From: Terriglobia bacterium
GTDB taxonomy: Bacteria > Acidobacteriota > Terriglobia > Bryobacterales > UBA6623
Assembly (NCBI GenBank): GCA_009838515.1
Contig: VXRL01000014.1
Location: 1 to 50,070 of the forward strand
DNA: 50,070 nucleotides
Direction of reading: 5' to 3'
Below are positions 1 to 6,958 of the stretch, in pieces. The stretch's first letter is position 1. Every line of letters begins with the position of its first letter. The translations under genes and the position numbers were made by a program. The notes under the pieces were generated by a model. The model made no database searches. It saw nothing but the letters and a program-made list of their open reading frames with translations, and had not been told where the DNA came from.

Positions 1-2
1 GT

Positions 3-268
3 CTAGGCTAGATCCCCGTGTCCTGGTCCGCCCAGCCCGTCGGCCGGCAGGACACCAGCGGGAAAATACCCGATCATGGCCAAGACGCCGTAGAAGACGA
101 AGGCATCCCCAGGGTCGGCGTTGGAAAGCCAGAACACACTTCAAGGACCGTCGGCCGGTAGTACCGCGGCAGGTGGTAGGGCAGACTGAAGATCATCTCG
201 CCGCCGAAGACAAGCGCAAACATGGCGAGGAAGCGCGAGCAGAATCCGGACGCAGGCGGTGACGGCAT
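3..268 (-). pseudogene. MFS transporter N-terminal remnant (frameshifted)
   Basis: On the minus strand, a start at 268 opens a frame whose first 45 residues look like the N-terminus of a major facilitator transporter: a hydrophobic stretch (MFALVFGGEMIFSLP) followed by YHLPRYYRPTVLEV. The frame is lost near 110-125, and the sequence continues in another frame as GDAFVFYGVLAMIGYFPAG, which is how this family normally continues (G-A-F-x-x-Y-G-V-L-A-M). The second frame stops at 3-5. Only about 85 of some 400 residues remain, so the gene is both frameshifted and truncated and cannot make a transporter. The assignment to MFS comes from remembered family sequence, not a search. Confidence 0.6.
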
Positions 269-596
269 TAGAACGGGTGGATTTCTGTGGACACGTACTG
301 CTTGGTCACGACACACCAGCAGCGAGACTAGAAGCCCTCAGATCCGTTGTGGCCAGACGCCTTAACGTTGTCCACTAGTCAGCGTGTCTTTCCGGATGTA
401 GGATGGCGGGTCGGGCCGATCGGTCAGTCCCACCAGCGGGTGTTGGACTGGATCAAGCGTGGCACGCTGGACCCCCGTAGCGGTCACGACAGCCCAGGCT
501 GCTTCGCACCCAGTGATTCAGCCGTTCCGGGCCAAGAAACCATAGAATCGCTGTTTCGACTGCGGTATCATAACATGGCTTGTTACGATACTGGAC
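269..596. other. Gene-free interval
   Basis: I see no convincing gene, RNA or repeat between the MFS remnant and higB. The open frames here are short, overlap one another on both strands and have no recognisable sequence. The interval probably contains the promoter of the following TA operon. Confidence 0.5.
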
Positions 597-881
597 TTGG
601 CGATACAGAGCTTTGCGGGGCGGGCAATCGAGCGGCTGCACAGCCGCAACGATGCCAGAGGCGTTGATCCGGCGCATGTCCGGCGGCTGCAGGCGATCCT
701 GTCAGCGCTGGACGGCCCACAGACGCTGCGCTCTCTGTCTCGACCGACCTATCGGCTGCATCGCCTGCATGGGCAGCGCGCCGACGAATGGAGCGTCCGC
801 GTCTCACACGGTTGGCACGTCACGTTCCGCATGGACGGCCCGGATGTCCGCGCCGTCCGGTACGAAAACTATCACCACTAG
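597..881 (+). CDS. higB: HigB-type toxin (RelE/ParE superfamily)
   Basis: A 94-residue protein matching the plasmid-maintenance killer / HigB family: N-terminal AIQSFAGRAIERLHSR, a middle HVRRLQAILSALDGPQTL, and the typical C-terminus DEWSVRVSHGWHVTFRMDG with a final YENYHH. HigB toxins cleave mRNA at the ribosome; this is family knowledge. The start is TTG at 597, because the nearest ATG (575) is in another frame and the alignment with the family begins here. The antitoxin gene follows after 9 bases, the usual toxin-first order of higBA. Length is normal (about 92-95 aa), so the toxin appears intact. Confidence 0.85.
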   Translation: MAIQSFAGRAIERLHSRNDARGVDPAHVRRLQAILSALDGPQTLRSLSRPTYRLHRLHGQRADEWSVRVSHGWHVTFRMDGPDVRAVRYENYHH

Positions 882-1576
882 GGGGCGCACATGACAGAGA
901 TACCGGCGAGACAGGACGCGGTCATGCGCCGCGAACCGCCGCATCCCGGATGGGCTATCGCAGATGGCTGCATCGGCCGGGAAGCGGCTCGGCACGGCGG
1001 CGAGCGGACGATAGCTGCTGCCGCAGCTCGACTGGGAGTGACCCCCGTCCAGCTATCGAGGGTGATCCACGGACATTGCGCGATCAGTCCGGCGATGGCC
1101 GTGCGCCTGGAGATGGCCGGATGGGGCAGCGCCGAAGGGTGGCTGTGGGAGCAGGCGCGATGGGATATCGCCCGCGAGCGCAAGCGAATGGCTGCCTGAT
1201 GCGCCCAGGCGGAGCGGGTCGCGGTGCGGTGTGGTTTCACGCCAGCGGGGTGTCCGAAGCGCCGGCTTCGCCACGACGCCCGGCGACCACGAGCGCACCT
1301 GTAGCGACGAGAGTTCCTGCCGGCTTGTCGGGGCCTGTCGGATGCGTTGATCACATCTAGGTCGTCGGCGAATGCCGGGTCGCTTTCGGCACCACCACAC
1401 CAATTGCTGAGCGCTTCCCCAACAGTGGCGCCTTCAGTCTCGTCTTCGATCGGCACGACCCGCGCCACGGGCCTTCCGTACCGCCTGACGACGAACGAGT
1501 CTCGGCGATAGCGCACCCTAGACAGAACATCTCCAAGGTTGCGGGCGAGGTCCGTAGCTCGAATCGTATGTTCCAT
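878..1576 (-). CDS. Phd/YefM-family antitoxin with run-on 3' end
   Basis: From an ATG at 1576 the first 80 residues are a normal Phd/YefM antitoxin: RATDLARNLGDVLSRVRY, FVVRRYGRPVARVVPIED and the C-terminal helix around DPAFADDLDVINASDRP. Recognisable sequence stops near 1331. The frame then runs on to a stop at 878 through 150 residues that are only the reverse strand of the neighbouring higA gene. The natural 3' end has therefore been lost. A second minus-strand frame just downstream (about 1235-1295) reads LVATGALVVAGRRGEA, reminiscent of a PIN toxin start (V-D-T-G-A-L-V-A-A) without its Asp, which could be the residue of a partner toxin. An alternative start at 1594 adds six residues. Confidence 0.6.
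   Translation of the reverse strand: MEHTIRATDLARNLGDVLSRVRYRRDSFVVRRYGRPVARVVPIEDETEGATVGEALSNWCGGAESDPAFADDLDVINASDRPRQAGRNSRRYRCARGRRASWRSRRFGHPAGVKPHRTATRSAWAHQAAIRLRSRAISHRACSHSHPSALPHPAISRRTAIAGLIAQCPWITLDSWTGVTPSRAAAAAIVRSPPCRAASRPMQPSAIAHPGCGGSRRMTASCLAGISVMCAP
891..1199 (+). CDS. higA: HigA-type antitoxin (XRE helix-turn-helix)
   Basis: A 102-residue DNA-binding antitoxin paired with the upstream HigB-like toxin. A helix-turn-helix lies at about residues 42-75 (ERTIAAAAARLGVTPVQLS, then a recognition helix and SPAMAVRLEMA), followed by the HigA signature around GSAEGWLWEQARWDIA. HigA binds HigB and represses its own operon. The N-terminus is about 15 residues longer than in many HigA proteins but still in frame with an ATG at 891, ten bases after the toxin stop. 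No damage is visible, so this module is probably functional. Confidence 0.85.
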   Translation: MTEIPARQDAVMRREPPHPGWAIADGCIGREAARHGGERTIAAAAARLGVTPVQLSRVIHGHCAISPAMAVRLEMAGWGSAEGWLWEQARWDIARERKRMAA

Positions 1577-1811
1577 AACTCTGTATTTACACAATCACAT
1601 GCGTCGCTTGTTTCGGCTCTTGTAGGAACACGATCCAAGAGACAGGCTGTGCGGTAAAGGCATTCTACAGCGCCCCGCCCCCGAGCGGGCTTGAAGACTA
1701 TCCCCGTCTGGCCAAGCCAGCTTGACGTCCGCGCCCGCAGGCTTCGCGGCGGTGAATGTCAGCACATGCCAACTTGCGCCGGCCGGACGACACGGCGATG
1801 CCTTGCCCAGG

Positions 1812-2795
1812 CTACTCGACGAAGTAGCCTGCGCCGACGAGAATCGGAATGCCGTAGGCTGTGACCCGCTGGACAATCGAGACCTTGCGCCCCATGCTGC
1901 CAGTAGCCGGGTTAATGGTGTCGTAGTACAGGAAGATCTCGCCGAACGCATCCCCGATGGCAGCAACGTCGCGACCCACGAAGGGATCCCCGGCCAAGCC
2001 GCCTCGGGCCCATTCCGCGAGGCTCACTCTGTTCACCGCCAGCCCGCGGCCGGTGAATACGTGGTTGCCCGCCAGATCCACTCCGAACACGTAGACCGAG
2101 CCAGACTTCCAGCGCTCGTCGGATAAAAACATCTGCGTCGCGAAATACCCTTTCGCCTCGACCTGTAGTGCAGCGCAGCGCACGAATTCCCGCAGCTTGG
2201 CGTTGGACGGTTCGGCGGAAAGCCCGGCGGCATTGACTTCCTCCCTCTCGCACGCGCCGGGAAAGTCGCGCCGATACACGCCCGAGCCGATGTAGGCCGG
2301 CGTTCCGTTCCAATCGACCGGCAAGATATACGACGCTTTCGGCGCGGGCGCCCCGGTGGCGGGATTCGTGAAGGTGTAGTAGTACCAGCCGCCGCCATAC
2401 TCCTCGATCACGCGCACTGCCGCCGCTTGGCGATCGGCACCGAAGCTGTCCGTGCGGTCGAAGCTCGTCCACTCCTCCCGGGCTGGGATGGGAGGGAACA
2501 AGAGCGACCTGGCCTTGCTCCCGTCGGGAATCAGCTCCACGCCAAAAATGTAAGTTGGGCCGCTCTTCCAGCGCGGATCGTTGTGGAAAAGCTCGTAGGC
2601 CGCATCGACGCCCACCTCATGGATCAATTCGTGGGCGCAATGCACAAACGCCTCGATGTCTGCTTCTGTCTTCACTGCGCTAGCTGCGATGCTGCGCTCC
2701 GCGCACGCAGCCTCCGATTGAGCCGGAGCGATTAGAAGGACGGCACAGAAAATAGCAGCCTTAGAAACCAAGGAAGCATTACGGAAAGTTCTCAT
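1812..2795 (-). CDS. Secreted protein with two tandem Cache-like domains
   Basis: A 327-residue protein from ATG 2795. Residues 1-31 form a Sec signal peptide ending near APAQSEAACA, and no other membrane segment follows, so the product is probably periplasmic or exported. The mature part contains two copies of the same unit, each beginning FVHCAHELIHEVG or FVRCAALQVEAKG, followed by A-x-x-x-F-x-x-D-x-RWKSG-x-x-Y-x-FGV, and ending in YYYTFTNPATG or LYYDTINPATG with a final KxSYI/KVSIV strand. RWKSG-Y-FGV units resemble soluble Cache (PAS-like) sensor domains that bind small ligands. The gene is transcribed away from the adjacent RsbU-like phosphatase gene with a 265-base gap, suggesting but not proving a common signalling role. 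The ligand is unknown. Confidence 0.7.
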   Translation of the reverse strand: MRTFRNASLVSKAAIFCAVLLIAPAQSEAACAERSIAASAVKTEADIEAFVHCAHELIHEVGVDAAYELFHNDPRWKSGPTYIFGVELIPDGSKARSLLFPPIPAREEWTSFDRTDSFGADRQAAAVRVIEEYGGGWYYYTFTNPATGAPAPKASYILPVDWNGTPAYIGSGVYRRDFPGACEREEVNAAGLSAEPSNAKLREFVRCAALQVEAKGYFATQMFLSDERWKSGSVYVFGVDLAGNHVFTGRGLAVNRVSLAEWARGGLAGDPFVGRDVAAIGDAFGEIFLYYDTINPATGSMGRKVSIVQRVTAYGIPILVGAGYFVE

Positions 2796-3060
2796 TTCTC
2801 GAACATACCAGAACCTGAAACGGCTCTGAAATCCGGGACGGCAGGGCCACGTCCAGCGAGAGTGTATCTGTAGGCGGAAGAGATTCCCCAGCCGCCTGAT
2901 AGATATCCGACGGCGCAACATCTTGCCCGACCGCCACGGCGAGAGCGGCTCCGGGTAATGTCAGTAATTGGGCGGGCCGCAGTGTAAAATAATGAAAGTT
3001 TGGGCGCAGACCAAGGTGGCCCGAAGCTGAGAGGCTGCGAGTCCTTGCCGTCGGCGTGGC

Positions 3061-4269
3061 ATGGACAGCTCTGAGCGGGAGGATCTTGTGCAAACTTCAG
3101 CGGACGTAACACCGGGCGGGCCGCACCGCATTCTAGTGGTCGACGACGAGCCCGATCTGGAGCAACTTGTTCGGCAGCGGATGCGGCGCGAGATCCGCTC
3201 CGGGCAGTTCGTAATGGAGTTCGCCCACAACGGCTTGGAAGCGCTGGCCAAGCTGGACCAGCAGGATCGCTTCGACATCGTGCTGTCGGACATCAACATG
3301 CCCCACATGGACGGGTTGGAACTGCTGCAACGGATTCCGAGCGTCGATCCGGATGTGCGCGCTGTGGTCGTCTCCGCCTACGGGGACATGAAGAACATTC
3401 GCACGGCGATGAATCGGGGGGCGTTTGATTTTGTCACCAAGCCAATCGATTTCGGCGACTTGCGGGTAACGATCGACCGCACCCTGGAAAATTCGGTGGT
3501 CTGGAAGCAGGCCATGGAGTCCCGCGATCAGCTGGCGGTGTTAGAGAGCGAGCTCGACGTGGCCCGCCGGATGCAGGCCTCGATCCTGCCGACCGAGTTT
3601 CCGGGGGCGGACAGCTTCGAGCTCCACGCCAACATGGAGCCAGCCCAAGCGGTGGGCGGGGATTTCTATGACGTGCAAGACCTGCCTGACGGACGCATAG
3701 GCATGGCCATAGCGGACGTGTCAGGCAAGGGCGTGCCGGCGGCATTGTTCATGATGTCTAGCCGGACGCTGCTCAAGGGGGCGGCAATTGGATCGAGCGA
3801 TCCAGCGACCGTGCTGACCACCGTCAACGGCGTTCTTAGCGATGACAACGCCGAGATGATGTTTGTGACGGTGCTGTACGCGGTGTTCGATCCCGAGACG
3901 CGCACCTACACCTACGCCAGCGGAGGCCACGACAGCCCGTTGGTGGTGCATGCCGATGGCACTGCGACGTTGCTGCCGCACACCGGGGGAGTCGCGCTGG
4001 GCGTGATGCCGGGGATGGAGTATCAAACGCACTCAGTGACGCTCGAGGAAGGCGACACGGTGCTGCTCTATACCGATGGGGTCACCGAAGCGCAGAATAG
4101 CGACGGGGAGCAGTTCGGCTTGGAACGGTTACGGGAGACCTTCCACGAGCGGGCACCGAAAGAAGCAGAGACGGCTACATCGGAAGTGTTCGGTGCGGTG
4201 CGGGCGTTCGCCGGAGACGCACCGCAGTTCGATGACATCACATGCCTAGCACTCAGCCAGAGGGGTTAG
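3061..4269 (+). CDS. Response regulator-SpoIIE/RsbU phosphatase
   Basis: A 402-residue cytoplasmic partner-switching phosphatase. Residues 23-140 are a receiver domain with acidic pocket D28/D29, phospho-acceptor D77 (VLSDINMPHMDG), S105 and K127 (VTKPID). A coiled-coil linker at about 145-175 leads to a PP2C/SpoIIE domain with the motifs GGDFYD (199-204), ADVSGKG (218-224), YASGGH (285-290), LLYTDGVTEA (335-344) and DDIT (391-394). All metal-binding aspartates expected in the family are present. Such enzymes dephosphorylate an RsbV-type STAS protein when the receiver is phosphorylated, releasing an effector from the RsbW-type kinase. The kinase gene follows after 6 bases and a STAS gene lies 650 bases on. 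No histidine kinase for the receiver is in the window. Confidence 0.92.
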   Translation: MDSSEREDLVQTSADVTPGGPHRILVVDDEPDLEQLVRQRMRREIRSGQFVMEFAHNGLEALAKLDQQDRFDIVLSDINMPHMDGLELLQRIPSVDPDVRAVVVSAYGDMKNIRTAMNRGAFDFVTKPIDFGDLRVTIDRTLENSVVWKQAMESRDQLAVLESELDVARRMQASILPTEFPGADSFELHANMEPAQAVGGDFYDVQDLPDGRIGMAIADVSGKGVPAALFMMSSRTLLKGAAIGSSDPATVLTTVNGVLSDDNAEMMFVTVLYAVFDPETRTYTYASGGHDSPLVVHADGTATLLPHTGGVALGVMPGMEYQTHSVTLEEGDTVLLYTDGVTEAQNSDGEQFGLERLRETFHERAPKEAETATSEVFGAVRAFAGDAPQFDDITCLALSQRG

Positions 4270-4275
4270 GCAGCG

Positions 4276-4689
4276 ATGTCCAACCAGCTCAGCCTCAATC
4301 TGGAGTCCAGCCTCGATGCGCTGGGCGAGATTGAGCGGGCGCTCACAGAGTTCGGGGCTGAGCATGAATGGCCCGACGACCTGCTATTTCATGTGCAGCT
4401 GACGCTAGACGAACTGGCGACCAACGTGATCAATCACGGGTACGGAGCAGGCGGGCACAGCTTTCAGATCACGATCAAGTCAAACCCGGAGGCAGTGCAG
4501 ATCGAGCTCGTCGATGAAGCGCGCCCGTTCGACCCGCTGCAAGATGCCCCGCAACCGGCTATCGACGCCGGCGTGCATGAGCGGAAGGTGGGTGGGCTGG
4601 GCGTGTATATCGTGAAGGAGCTGATGGACGAGATGGAGTACAGGCGCGAGGATGGCAAGAACCGCCTGATACTCGTGAAGAAGCGCTGA
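4276..4689 (+). CDS. RsbW-type anti-sigma factor / serine kinase
   Basis: A 137-residue GHKL ATPase, the length of RsbW-family kinases. The N box is LDELATNVINHGY with E46 and N50; the G1-type motif is VDEARPFDP (79-87), where the usual glycine of DxGxxF is alanine; the G2 box is GGLGVYIVKELMD (106-118). These proteins bind and phosphorylate an STAS antagonist and often sequester a sigma factor or other target. It is co-transcribed with the phosphatase gene (6-base gap, GAGGGG as ribosome-binding site). No sigma factor gene lies nearby, so the target may be encoded elsewhere or may not be a sigma factor. Confidence 0.9.
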   Translation: MSNQLSLNLESSLDALGEIERALTEFGAEHEWPDDLLFHVQLTLDELATNVINHGYGAGGHSFQITIKSNPEAVQIELVDEARPFDPLQDAPQPAIDAGVHERKVGGLGVYIVKELMDEMEYRREDGKNRLILVKKR

Positions 4690-4922
4690 TCGTCCCGAAA
4701 GATCGCTGCTTGTCAGCATCGAGCAGAGCGCCCTCGTGTTCGCTCCAGCCGGACATTGGTCGGCTCCATCGAACTTCCGCGACGAGCCTGATCGGAACGA
4801 CTGAGCCGCCTCCGTTCTCCGGAGCGGCGGAGTCACGCTGATTGCTCAGAACCCGAGCTCCATTGCGCCAAGTGCTAGATCCTCAGCTCAGGCATCGACG
4901 AATTGATCGGGCCAGGGGTGCT

Positions 4923-5258
4923 TCAGGTGCTGAACGATGCGACAGCCTCTTGCCTAGTCCTATAGATCGGGACGACTTCGTCAACACCGATCGCGAATAG
5001 CTTACGGACATGCGGTTCGATCTCACACAAGGAGAACCCTACGGACCGTTTGCCGAGATTCTTGGCGGTTAAGAGAATCGCGCGCAGCCCGGCGCTGCTG
5101 ATGTACTTGAGCAGTTCGAAGTCAACCACCAACGCACGGTCACCCTCCTGGACGATCTCGCAGAGCGCGCGCTCGAATGCTCGGGCGTTGCTTCCATCGA
5201 CGCGGGCGCAGCTGGTAACGATCACTACGGCGTGCGTTCGCTCGAAGTTTAACTTCAT
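4923..5258 (-). CDS. STAS-domain anti-sigma factor antagonist (RsbV-like)
   Basis: A 111-residue single STAS domain. The strand-turn-helix holding the regulatory serine is VDFELLKYISSAGLRAILL, with S54/S55 at the position phosphorylated by RsbW-type kinases. The preceding elements VVIVTSCARVDGSNA and LCEIVQEGDRALVV fit the fold. It converges with the rsbU/rsbW pair, 234 bases away, and is the obvious third partner: kinase phosphorylates it, phosphatase restores it. Two starts are possible, ATG 5258 or ATG 5288. I prefer 5258 because the fold begins directly after it, although an AAGGAG lies 18 bases upstream, further than usual. Confidence 0.85.
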   Translation of the reverse strand: MKLNFERTHAVVIVTSCARVDGSNARAFERALCEIVQEGDRALVVDFELLKYISSAGLRAILLTAKNLGKRSVGFSLCEIEPHVRKLFAIGVDEVVPIYRTRQEAVASFST

Positions 5259-5555
5259 GCTAAGTGTCCCAGTAGTCTCCTTCCTCATGCATTCGACAAA
5301 CCCATACTGACTTCAGCATCAACGGTGTGCCGTAAGCATACCACCTAAGCAGACGCTTCGGTGGCTGCCGTGAAGCTCTGCGTGGACCGGCAGCGGCGCT
5401 GCACCCGCTGCCGTGCCGGGGAGCCGTCGGGCACCTAGGCTCCGTCCGGGCTTTAGGTCTGCAACATAAGAGCGTGTATCAATCGGCGGGGTAGCGCATG
5501 CAGGACAGCTACCACCGTAGACCGTGAACAATCGGCGCTAGGCTTCATAGCACAC
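5259..5555. other. Gene-free interval
   Basis: I see no supported gene between the STAS gene and the PIN remnant. The N-terminal half of the PIN toxin should lie here if it had survived, but I could not find its start motif in any plus-strand frame. Confidence 0.45.
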
Positions 5556-5752
5556 ATGCTGTATGCTCGCGGTACGGTCTGGCGTGTTGAGACGCTGAAC
5601 GACGAGTCTGACAATCACTTGATCGAGCTAGCAGTTGCAGGCCATGCGGCCCGGTCACTACAGGCAACACCAAAGATATCGCAGCGGGTGAACTGATCTT
5701 CGATACGATTCGTATCGTCACGCCGAGTGCTTGGCTCAAGGAGGATGACTGA
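5556..5752 (+). pseudogene. PIN-domain toxin, C-terminal remnant
   Basis: Two plus-strand frames join to give the last third of a PIN-family toxin. The first, from about 5580, reads WRVETLNDESDNHLIELAVA then GHA. After a frameshift near 5645 it continues VTTGNTKDIAAGELIF and FDTIRIVTPSAWLKED, ending at TGA 5750-5752. PIN toxins of the COG1569 type show D-E-x-D-N-H-L-x-E-L-A-V-A-G and I-V-T-x-N-x-x-D-F at these positions. The N-terminal catalytic aspartate and the first 90 or so residues are absent. The stop sits one base before the start of a ribbon-helix-helix gene, the normal toxin-antitoxin order for this subfamily, which supports the identification. Confidence 0.65.
5701..5717. promoter_or_regulatory. 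Inverted repeat, possible operator
   Basis: CGATACG-ATT-CGTATCG is a perfect 7-base inverted repeat with a 3-base spacer, 36 bases upstream of the ribbon-helix-helix gene. Such symmetric sites are typical operators for these antitoxins. It also lies inside the PIN remnant reading frame (FDTIRIV), so chance or coding constraint is possible. Confidence 0.35.
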
Positions 5753-5753
5753 G

Positions 5754-5987
5754 ATGGCAACATTAACGATCCGGGTGCCTGATGCCCATAGGGATCGTCT
5801 GGCTGCGATGGCCGCACAGCGTGGCGTGAGCCTCAACAAGCTGATGGAAGAACTCTCCGCAAGGGCGTTGGCAGAGCACGATACCGAGATGCGGTTTCGA
5901 CCGCGAGCGGCCCGCGGCACTGTCACTCGTGTGCTGGCAGTGCTCGAGAGGCTGGATCGCAGGCATTCACCAGACAAAGCCCCGTGA
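5754..5987 (+). CDS. Ribbon-helix-helix antitoxin (HicB/Arc-like)
   Basis: A 77-residue protein with an N-terminal ribbon-helix-helix: strand TLTIRVPDAHRDRLAAMA, turn QRGVSLNKLMEEL, then a tail (RFRPRAARGTVTRVLAVLERL) of the kind that wraps the toxin. The start at 5754 is fixed by AAGGAGG nine bases upstream; the in-frame ATG at 5745 abuts that sequence and is unlikely. Proteins of this kind follow COG1569 PIN toxins and neutralise them. Because the toxin gene is a remnant, this antitoxin is an orphan that could still act as a DNA-binding protein or counter related toxins elsewhere. Confidence 0.75.
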   Translation: MATLTIRVPDAHRDRLAAMAAQRGVSLNKLMEELSARALAEHDTEMRFRPRAARGTVTRVLAVLERLDRRHSPDKAP

Positions 5988-6065
5988 TGTACAGCAATCG
6001 ATGGGCGTCTGCTCGATAGCCATGCGGGCAAATTTCGGGACTGACACCCGTTGCCGTGGGGAGCT

Positions 6066-6413
6066 TCAGTCCGGCCCCTCTCGGGCCGCGGTTTCGTCGA
6101 AGCCATCCACGTCCGGGATGTCTTGACGAGCCAAGGCGGACTTTCTATATGCCTCGCGACGGTGGAGCACTCGCGTGACTGATATGCCTTCCTCGTCCGT
6201 ATCTACATCGTCGTAGCGATACCTCACTCGCCAATCACCCACCCTGAGTCTGTACTGAGAAGACGCGAATCCCCTCAAACGCTCTATGTCTCCCTCTCCC
6301 GAGACGGCCAGTCTCGCTATCGCGCGCTGGACCCGATCAGAGTCTCGTCTCGAGAGCTTCCTAAGGTCTGGTCGTGCCTGCCTGGTCCAAGCGATGCTCC
6401 GGGCCAAGAGCAA
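6066..6413 (-). CDS. RelE/ParE-family toxin
   Basis: A 115-residue toxin with the conserved core SIAWTRQARPDLRKL, VQRAIARLAVSGEGDIERL, FASSQYRLRVGDWRVRYRY and the terminal VTRVLHRREAYRK. The RLRVGDWRVRYRY strand is the hallmark of RelE/ParE toxins that inhibit translation or gyrase. About 20 residues after REAYRK are a non-conserved tail. The start is TTG 6413, two bases after the antitoxin's TGA stop, so translation is probably coupled to the upstream gene. No frame damage is visible. Confidence 0.8.
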   Translation of the reverse strand: MLLARSIAWTRQARPDLRKLSRRDSDRVQRAIARLAVSGEGDIERLRGFASSQYRLRVGDWRVRYRYDDVDTDEEGISVTRVLHRREAYRKSALARQDIPDVDGFDETAAREGPD

Positions 6414-6414
6414 C

Positions 6415-6666
6415 TCACTCTAGACGGAATTCTCGCTCGATCTCCTCATGCGGGATCCCCTTGCCGCCGTTTTGCCTGAGCCATTCTTCGGCCTCCGCGA
6501 CCAACCGTGCGTCTTCCTCGGTTTCCGGCTCGTCGGATTCCGGGGCGTTGCGGCAGGCAGCAGCAAGAGGGCTCGGGTAAGTGGCCAGGAATTTCTTCAA
6601 GCCTGCGACTTGCCTGTCAGTCATCCGATCGATCTCTTCGTGAACTTCCTTGCGAATGTCAGACAT
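6415..6666 (-). CDS. Antitoxin partner of the RelE/ParE toxin
   Basis: An 83-residue acidic protein beginning MSDIRKEVHEEIDRMTDRQ, with a helical N-terminal half (MTDRQVAGLKKFLATY) and an acidic C-terminal half (ESDEPETEEDARLVAEAEEW) ending in EEIEREFRLE. Small proteins of this type are found directly upstream of RelE toxins as their antitoxins. The start at 6666 is chosen because GGGAGA lies 7 bases upstream; the longer frame from 6693 has none. It is cotranscribed with the toxin gene, which starts two bases after its stop. The DNA-binding mode is not recognisable from sequence. Confidence 0.7.
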   Translation of the reverse strand: MSDIRKEVHEEIDRMTDRQVAGLKKFLATYPSPLAAACRNAPESDEPETEEDARLVAEAEEWLRQNGGKGIPHEEIEREFRLE

Positions 6667-6958
6667 ATCGATTTCTCCCGCGTGCTTCGTCATAGGCCCG
6701 CGTCGAGCGGCTTTCCCAATACCGGTATGAGCCGCGCACCCACCAATACGCCCGGATCATAGCAGGAGACCGCCCCGAACTGCGCCTTGACGAGTGCAAC
6801 GAATTTCTGGCAATCAGTTGCGACCAAGGTCGGTTGTGATCGTCCGTTACCATCCAAGCTGGTCACCCCATCGAACAAGTCCATCGATTAGGACGACGAG
6901 GTTGCGGACCGCCTTGATCAACAACGAGGCGGCCTAGGTTCAGTCAACGCACCGGGCG
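6667..6958. other. Gene-free interval upstream of the TA pair
   Basis: No recognisable gene. A 64-codon minus-strand frame (6690-6884) has a protein-like composition but no ribosome-binding site and no family I know, so I leave it unannotated. The promoter of the TA pair should lie here. Confidence 0.4.

Noticed and set aside
1810..1829. Inverted repeat GGCTACT-CGACGA-AGTAGCC at the end of the Cache gene
   Set aside because: It lies within the last codons (GYFVE and stop) and has no T-run, so neither terminator nor operator is supported.
6690..6884. 64-codon minus-strand frame upstream of the RelE/ParE pair
   Set aside because: The sequence looks protein-like but has no ribosome-binding site and no family I know, and it lies where the TA promoter should be.
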